From: an uncultured Eggerthella sp.
Lineage (GTDB): Bacteria; Actinomycetota; Coriobacteriia; Coriobacteriales; Eggerthellaceae
Reading direction: 5' to 3'
DNA length: 17,836 nucleotides
Assembly: GCA_900544455.1 (NCBI GenBank)
Contig: UQVJ01000028.1
Coordinates: forward strand, 1-17,836
Both the position numbers and the translations under genes were made by a program. Position 1 is the first letter of the stretch, and each line of letters starts with the position of its first letter. Below, one piece after another: positions 14,515 to 17,836 of this stretch. The notes beneath the pieces are model-generated. The model searched no databases and was not told the DNA's origin. It was given only the letters and a program-made list of their open reading frames with translations.

Positions 14515-14735
14515 CACCCGGTCTGGTCACGCGCCCAACGCCTTCATCGCATCGCACGTTGCACAATCGCCCTCCATTAAAACGTGGGGCAAATCGCATA
14601 GAGGTTTCAGCGGCGACTGCCTGAAAAAAGTTCGCAATTTGCCTTAGCTCCACGGAAGCGCCAGGTAGACGTCTCGCGCATATCCACTTGGCAGCAACAC
14701 GCTCTCATTTGAACATACCTGCATGTGTTATCGAA
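14515..14735. other. Stretch between the small membrane protein and the fur operators
   Basis: No gene, RNA or clear hairpin terminator recognised here. The frames that cross it are short and lack ribosome sites. Regulatory sequence of the fur-exporter operon begins at 14736. Confidence 0.4.
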
Positions 14736-14766
14736 AGTTCTCAGAAATGAGAACTTTTCTCATTTC
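14736..14766. promoter_or_regulatory. Fur-box-like palindrome, upstream operator
   Basis: GAAATGAGAA is followed, after CTT, by its exact complement TTCTCATTTC (14744-14766; 10-3-10). The core TGAGAACTTTTCTCA has the 7-1-7 form of Fur-family boxes. A second dyad, AGTTCTCA-GAAA-TGAGAACT (14736-14755), overlaps it. It ends two bases before the -35 hexamer. Confidence 0.75.
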
Positions 14767-14768
14767 TA

Positions 14769-14796
14769 TTGACTAACGTCGTTCCGCCAATAAAAT
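14769..14796 (+). promoter_or_regulatory. Promoter of the fur-exporter operon
   Basis: TTGACT (14769-14774) and TAAAAT (14791-14796) are 16 bases apart. Palindromes lie immediately upstream of the -35 and across the -10, as expected for a repressed promoter. Confidence 0.7.
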
Positions 14797-14816
14797 GAGA
14801 TTCGTTTTCATTTTAT
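14790..14816. promoter_or_regulatory. Fur-box-like palindrome, downstream operator
   Basis: ATAAAATGA (14790-14798) and TCATTTTAT (14808-14816) are perfect complements nine bases apart; the core TGAGATTCGTTTTCA matches the 7-1-7 pattern loosely. It covers the -10 and start of transcription, so binding would block initiation. Confidence 0.7.
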
Positions 14817-14867
14817 GCACCACCCCTCTTGGGCGACGCATCCACGTACTCCAACGAAAGACAAGGC

Positions 14868-15296
14868 ATGGCAAGCACGGGCAATACCAAGCAATACCGC
14901 ACCAAACAAAAGGAGCTTATCCTTTCATGCATCCAGGCACACCAGGGTGCTTTTTTCACCAGCAAAGATATCGCAAACGCCTTGGCCGATCAGGGCACCA
15001 AAGTGGGAACCGCCACGGTGTATCGCAACCTTGAGCGTCTTGAAGAAGAGGGCATCATCGCCCGCACCAGCATCGAAGGCACATCCAGCATTTGCTACCG
15101 TTTTCTTCCCGACGCCCCTGAAGACGTGTACTTCTTCCTGAAGTGCGAAGAGTGCGGGAATCTTTCCCCTATCGACTGCGGTGAGCTGCAGAAGCTCTAC
15201 GAGCATGTTATCGAGCACCATCACGTACGCATCAACCCCACGAAAACGGTGCTGTACGGCCTGTGCGAAGCATGCCTGGCAAGGCGCGGTGAGTAG
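14868..15296 (+). CDS. Fur-family metalloregulator with atypical sensing site
   Basis: DNA-binding repressor of the Fur/Zur/PerR family, 142 residues. The N-terminal winged helix has its recognition segment at GTATVYRNLERLEEEGII (47-64). The structural zinc site is intact: Cys93-Cys96 (CEEC) and Cys133-Cys136 (CEAC). The usual HHDH-type motif just before the first CxxC, which supplies regulatory metal ligands, is VYFF (87-90) here; a His cluster remains at 117-119. Signal specificity (Fe, Zn, Mn, peroxide) cannot be read from the sequence. The start is uncertain: ATG at 14868 gives a standard N terminus, though the ribosome site (GAAAG) is weak; a TTG at 14829 is possible. The exporter gene begins three bases after the stop, so the two are co-translated. 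Two palindromes at the promoter suggest self-repression. Confidence 0.88.
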   Translation: MASTGNTKQYRTKQKELILSCIQAHQGAFFTSKDIANALADQGTKVGTATVYRNLERLEEEGIIARTSIEGTSSICYRFLPDAPEDVYFFLKCEECGNLSPIDCGELQKLYEHVIEHHHVRINPTKTVLYGLCEACLARRGE

Positions 15297-15299
15297 CGG

Positions 15300-16256
15300 A
15301 TGCTCGAGCTTATCCCCCATCTTCTCGAACACGCCTTCGAAGACACCATCTATCTGGTGCCGTTTTTATTGGTGACGTATTTCCTCCTTGAAGCCCTCGA
15401 GCACAAAGCAGGCAATCGAACAGAAGAACTGGTACAGAAAGCAGGCAGGCTCGGCCCCGCCGTGGCCGCCGTGCTGGGTGCCATTCCCCAATGCGGCTTT
15501 TCCGCCGCTGGTGCCGCACTGTTTTCCAGCAGGGCCATCACTCTGGGCACCCTCTTTGCGGTACTGCTTTCCACGTCCGATGAAATGCTGCCGTTGTTCA
15601 TCGCCGAACAGGTTGATTGGCACGTAATGGCAGGCATTGTTGGCGTAAAGGTCGCCATCGGCATGATCATGGGCTTTGCAATCGATGGAGTTTTGCGTTT
15701 CCGCCTCCATCTTGCCCAAACCAAAGCAACGCAAGAACACAACCACGAACACGCCCGCTTCTGCAATTGCAAACACGAGCACGCCGAAGACCATGCTTTC
15801 GGACCCGACCATTGCCACAACCCCAGCTGCCATTGTGCCAGCGCGCATACTGGCTGGACCGAAATTGCAGTAAGCGCGGTTAAGCACACTCTTGAAGTCT
15901 CGATAATCGTGTTTCTTATCTCGCTCGCGCTGGTTGCCGTCATGGAAGTTGCCGGCGAAGAGGCAGTTGCCACGTTCCTCGCTTCGAACCCCGGCCTTGC
16001 TATCTTCGGCTCGGCGCTGGTTGGCCTTATCCCCAACTGCGGAGCCAGCGTAGTGATAACCCAGCTGTACCTTGATGGCATGCTGGGCACGGGCGCCATG
16101 CTTTCTGGCCTGCTGGTGTCTGCGGGAGTGGGTATCCTGGTGCTCTTCGGTGAAAATCGTCGCATCAGGCAAAACGTGGCAATCCTCGCTGGACTGTATG
16201 CCACGGGCGTTGCATGGGGGCTCCTGTTCCAAGCGCTGGGCATCACCTTTATGTAG
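15300..16256 (+). CDS. Putative heavy-metal exporter (10TM permease family) with His/Cys-rich loop
   Basis: Membrane permease of 318 residues resembling the putative 10TM heavy-metal exporter group (formerly labelled arsenic efflux or manganese transporter; Pfam ArsP_2, assignment from memory). Two homologous halves carry the same motif in membrane segments: GAIPQCGFSAAG (60-71) and GLIPNCGASVV (242-252), each with Pro and Cys suited to metal passage. About eight hydrophobic segments are seen (near 17-33, 52-77, 80-101, 109-131, 197-218, 231-256, 264-284, 292-314). Between the halves lies a hydrophilic loop (147-183) with ten His and five Cys, a likely metal-binding site. Start ATG lies three bases after the fur stop. 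Its stop is only three bases from that of the converging patatin gene. Direction and metal are inferred, not shown. Confidence 0.85.
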   Translation: MLELIPHLLEHAFEDTIYLVPFLLVTYFLLEALEHKAGNRTEELVQKAGRLGPAVAAVLGAIPQCGFSAAGAALFSSRAITLGTLFAVLLSTSDEMLPLFIAEQVDWHVMAGIVGVKVAIGMIMGFAIDGVLRFRLHLAQTKATQEHNHEHARFCNCKHEHAEDHAFGPDHCHNPSCHCASAHTGWTEIAVSAVKHTLEVSIIVFLISLALVAVMEVAGEEAVATFLASNPGLAIFGSALVGLIPNCGASVVITQLYLDGMLGTGAMLSGLLVSAGVGILVLFGENRRIRQNVAILAGLYATGVAWGLLFQALGITFM

Positions 16257-16259
16257 CTG

Positions 16260-17162
16260 CTATTCCCCCGCTTTAAGCCATTCCAGGATTTCCGGCAGCT
16301 GATCTTGATATTGGTTGTACCCGTCAAAGTAGCTAGCACGCAAACGTTCCAGATCGGTGGTGCTGTTGCTTACGGCCATCTTGTCGGCATATACGATGTA
16401 TGCCTTCCCCTCTTCCGCCAGCGCTTCGAGCTTTTCAAGTTCAGCGTTATAACGCTTATTGCGTGTAAGCAGGGCTTCTTTCACCTTCGGGTACCTGTGA
16501 TAGCTGTTAGCGATGGCCTTGGCACTTGCGCCAATATCGTCAACGGGCTTGCGGAAGCCCTTGGCTCTCGTAAGGACAGCCAGAATACGGGGACATCCCG
16601 AATCGAGTGCCAGCTGCAACGGAATGCCGGCGCCAACGCCCAAGCCGCCATCGTAGTAGACATGATCGCCAATATGAACCGGCGGCATCACCACAGGGAG
16701 CGTACTGCTGGCACGCACACGCACCATCAAGTCCTCTAACGTTGCCATATCTTCCTTATGCCAGACCACCGATTCGCCCGTATCGCGATCAAATGCTTGA
16801 ATTGAGCAAGGAGTTGGGTTCTGGGCAAACGCCTCAAAGTTAAACGGCAATACGCCTTCTGGCAAACCCGCTTCCTCGTAAATCCAGTGAGCAGAAAACA
16901 TGCCCTTACCCTGGGCAAACGTCTTAGCACCGCCAAATTCAGGCTCCATAACCAAATCAGTGAAACTGGCACGGGTGCGCCAAATATCACCTGAAAGATA
17001 ATTCACGGTATGGCTTGAACCAGCAGAAATACCGCACACGTGACCAAAGGTTATATTCTGTTCGAGCAGAAGCGATGCCATTGCGGCCGTATAGCTCGCA
17101 CGCATCCCACCGCCCTCGAACATCAACACGGTATTAGCTGCATGGAAGTTTGCTCTCTTCAT
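16260..17162 (-). CDS. Patatin-like phospholipase family protein
   Basis: Predicted serine hydrolase with a Ser-Asp dyad, probably acting on acyl lipids. The oxyanion-hole motif GGGMR (17-21), nucleophile elbow GISAG (44-48, Ser46) and catalytic DGG (171-173, Asp171) are all present. No signal peptide or membrane helix is seen, so it is likely cytoplasmic. The 300-residue length from the ATG at 17162 matches bacterial patatin-like proteins of the YjjU type. AGGGGG lies just upstream, and the longer frame to 17282 is rejected. The C-terminal part (about 215-300) is charged and helical. The gene converges with the metal exporter at its 3' end, separated by three bases, with no terminator between. 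Confidence 0.92.
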   Translation of the reverse strand: MKRANFHAANTVLMFEGGGMRASYTAAMASLLLEQNITFGHVCGISAGSSHTVNYLSGDIWRTRASFTDLVMEPEFGGAKTFAQGKGMFSAHWIYEEAGLPEGVLPFNFEAFAQNPTPCSIQAFDRDTGESVVWHKEDMATLEDLMVRVRASSTLPVVMPPVHIGDHVYYDGGLGVGAGIPLQLALDSGCPRILAVLTRAKGFRKPVDDIGASAKAIANSYHRYPKVKEALLTRNKRYNAELEKLEALAEEGKAYIVYADKMAVSNSTTDLERLRASYFDGYNQYQDQLPEILEWLKAGE

Positions 17163-17520
17163 GGGTACCCCCTCGTTTTTTCCATCCACAAGAATACCCC
17201 TGTTCAAGCCCGCTAAAAACCAACGGTCACCATGCTGTTGATGGAATTTGGTCTGCTGCTGGCCCCAAAGCCTCCTGGGCAACTATGCACTCCAATTTCG
17301 TTAACGGTGTTCGCCCACCGCCGCCTAGCGAAGGCACCTTGTTGGGCCAACCAGCTTCTTACACGGCCTGTTTCACATTGCCCTCAGCTTGGGGCACCGC
17401 TAGAGCTCAGCGCCAACTTCAGGTGCAGGAACGAGCCCTAGCTGGTTACCAATGTATGAATCGCCGGGAAAATGCAATGAATCGGCACCGGGCACTCCAC
17501 AAGCACCCGCAAGGAAAACG
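17163..17520. other. Divergent intergenic region between the patatin and cytochrome b genes
   Basis: No convincing gene on either strand. Short palindromic pieces such as TTGGGCCAA (about 17343-17351) occur but no clear terminator or operator. Promoters for both flanking genes should lie here; only a weak TATACT (17522-17527) is visible for the plus-strand gene. Confidence 0.4.
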
Positions 17521-17521
17521 G

Positions 17522-17527
17522 TATACT
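17522..17527 (+). promoter_or_regulatory. Possible -10 box of the cytochrome b operon
   Basis: TATACT matches the -10 consensus well, but the expected -35 position (ACAAGC at 17499-17504) is poor, so an activator or a different promoter may be needed. It would give a leader of about 125 bases. Confidence 0.35.
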
Positions 17528-17538
17528 TTTTAAAGATG

Positions 17539-17581
17539 AGCTGGGATTTTGCATTGATGCCCAGCTTCAACGTCAAGCTGG
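17539..17581 (+). promoter_or_regulatory. Alternative hairpins in the cytochrome b leader
   Basis: CCCAGCTT (17560-17567) can pair with AGCTGGG upstream (17539-17545) or with AAGCTGG downstream (17575-17581), and not with both at once. Such competing stems are typical of switch-like leaders. A further GCTGC/GCAGC stem follows (near 17583-17604). Confidence 0.45.
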
Positions 17582-17658
17582 TTGCTGCACGGGGAATCGC
17601 AGCGCCCGCCTGAACACAAACCGTCTAACAACCAAAAGGCGACGGAATCGAGGGGATC

Positions 17659-17836
17659 ATGGACAAAGACCGCCGCGCCAACTTCCTGCGGAAACTGCAC
17701 TCCTTCGCAGGCGTATTTCCACTGGGAATCTTTCTCTGCTTCCATATGTGCGTAAACTACTCGGCAAACTGGGGAACCGCCCCTTACGACACCATGGGCT
17801 CGTTTATGGCGCACATGCCCTACAAGATAGTGCTGG
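17659..17836 (+). CDS. Succinate dehydrogenase/fumarate reductase cytochrome b subunit (partial)
   Basis: The first 59 codons of the membrane anchor of the succinate:quinone oxidoreductase complex, cut by the window end. The sequence RKLHSFAGVFPLGIFLCFHM (11-30) closely matches the start of Bacillus-type SdhC (RRLHSLLGVIPVGIFL-like). His29 aligns with the first haem ligand of that family. The first membrane helix covers about 16-33. GAGGGG lies three bases before the ATG, a short spacing. The catalytic flavoprotein and iron-sulphur subunits are expected just downstream. In an anaerobe the complex may work as fumarate reductase; the sequence does not decide this. Confidence 0.88.
   Translation, partial: MDKDRRANFLRKLHSFAGVFPLGIFLCFHMCVNYSANWGTAPYDTMGSFMAHMPYKIVL

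Overview
The window looks like ordinary chromosome from a moderately GC-rich, Gram-positive-type anaerobe. My best guess is an actinobacterium of the class Coriobacteriia (Eggerthellaceae-like). The guess rests on a family II pyrophosphatase, a PcrA-type helicase, a stand-alone AroQ next to a type I-beta DAHP synthase, a Bacillus-type succinate dehydrogenase/fumarate reductase cytochrome b, strong Shine-Dalgarno sites and CCA-encoding tRNA genes. No 16S rRNA or other decisive marker is present, so the taxonomy is inference.

Layout. 1-1714: the tail of an unknown gene with its terminator, then panC and panD (beta-alanine to pantothenate) ending in a perfect-palindrome terminator. 1770-5362: a REP-like palindrome, then ppaC and pcrA on the minus strand. 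5504-7414: a small membrane protein, then aroQ-aroF (start of aromatic amino acid synthesis), whose transcript carries a very long 3' hairpin. 7567-8812: uppP (undecaprenyl-PP recycling) with a small membrane protein, minus strand. 9022-9317: a promoter, tRNA-Gln(CTG), tRNA-Glu(CTC) and a terminator. 9318-10171: more than 850 bases without a credible gene, holding a roughly 186-base inverted-repeat element and a strikingly T-poor stretch. 10172-12357: a two-domain MaoC-type hydratase and an SDR oxidoreductase, divergent, around a 36-base degenerate tandem repeat. 12494-14514: a polysaccharide-flippase-like protein and, divergently, a 74-aa membrane protein. 14736-16256: a Fur-family regulator and a putative 10TM heavy-metal exporter with a His/Cys-rich loop, behind a promoter flanked by two palindromes. 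16260-17162: a patatin-like hydrolase on the opposite strand. 17659 to the end: the start of a succinate dehydrogenase/fumarate reductase cytochrome b gene.

Two things stand out. The first is a dispersed structured element found three times: near panC, ppaC and aroF. Each copy has a conserved box (GCGCAGCRTCA...) followed 28 bases later by a hairpin whose stem sequence changes in a compensatory way between copies. In two copies the box is also one arm of a long inverted repeat. The second is the Fur-like regulator plus exporter operon. The regulator lacks the usual HHDH-type metal-sensing residues and its promoter has two strong palindromic operators, suggesting a self-regulated metal-handling unit of unusual sensing chemistry.
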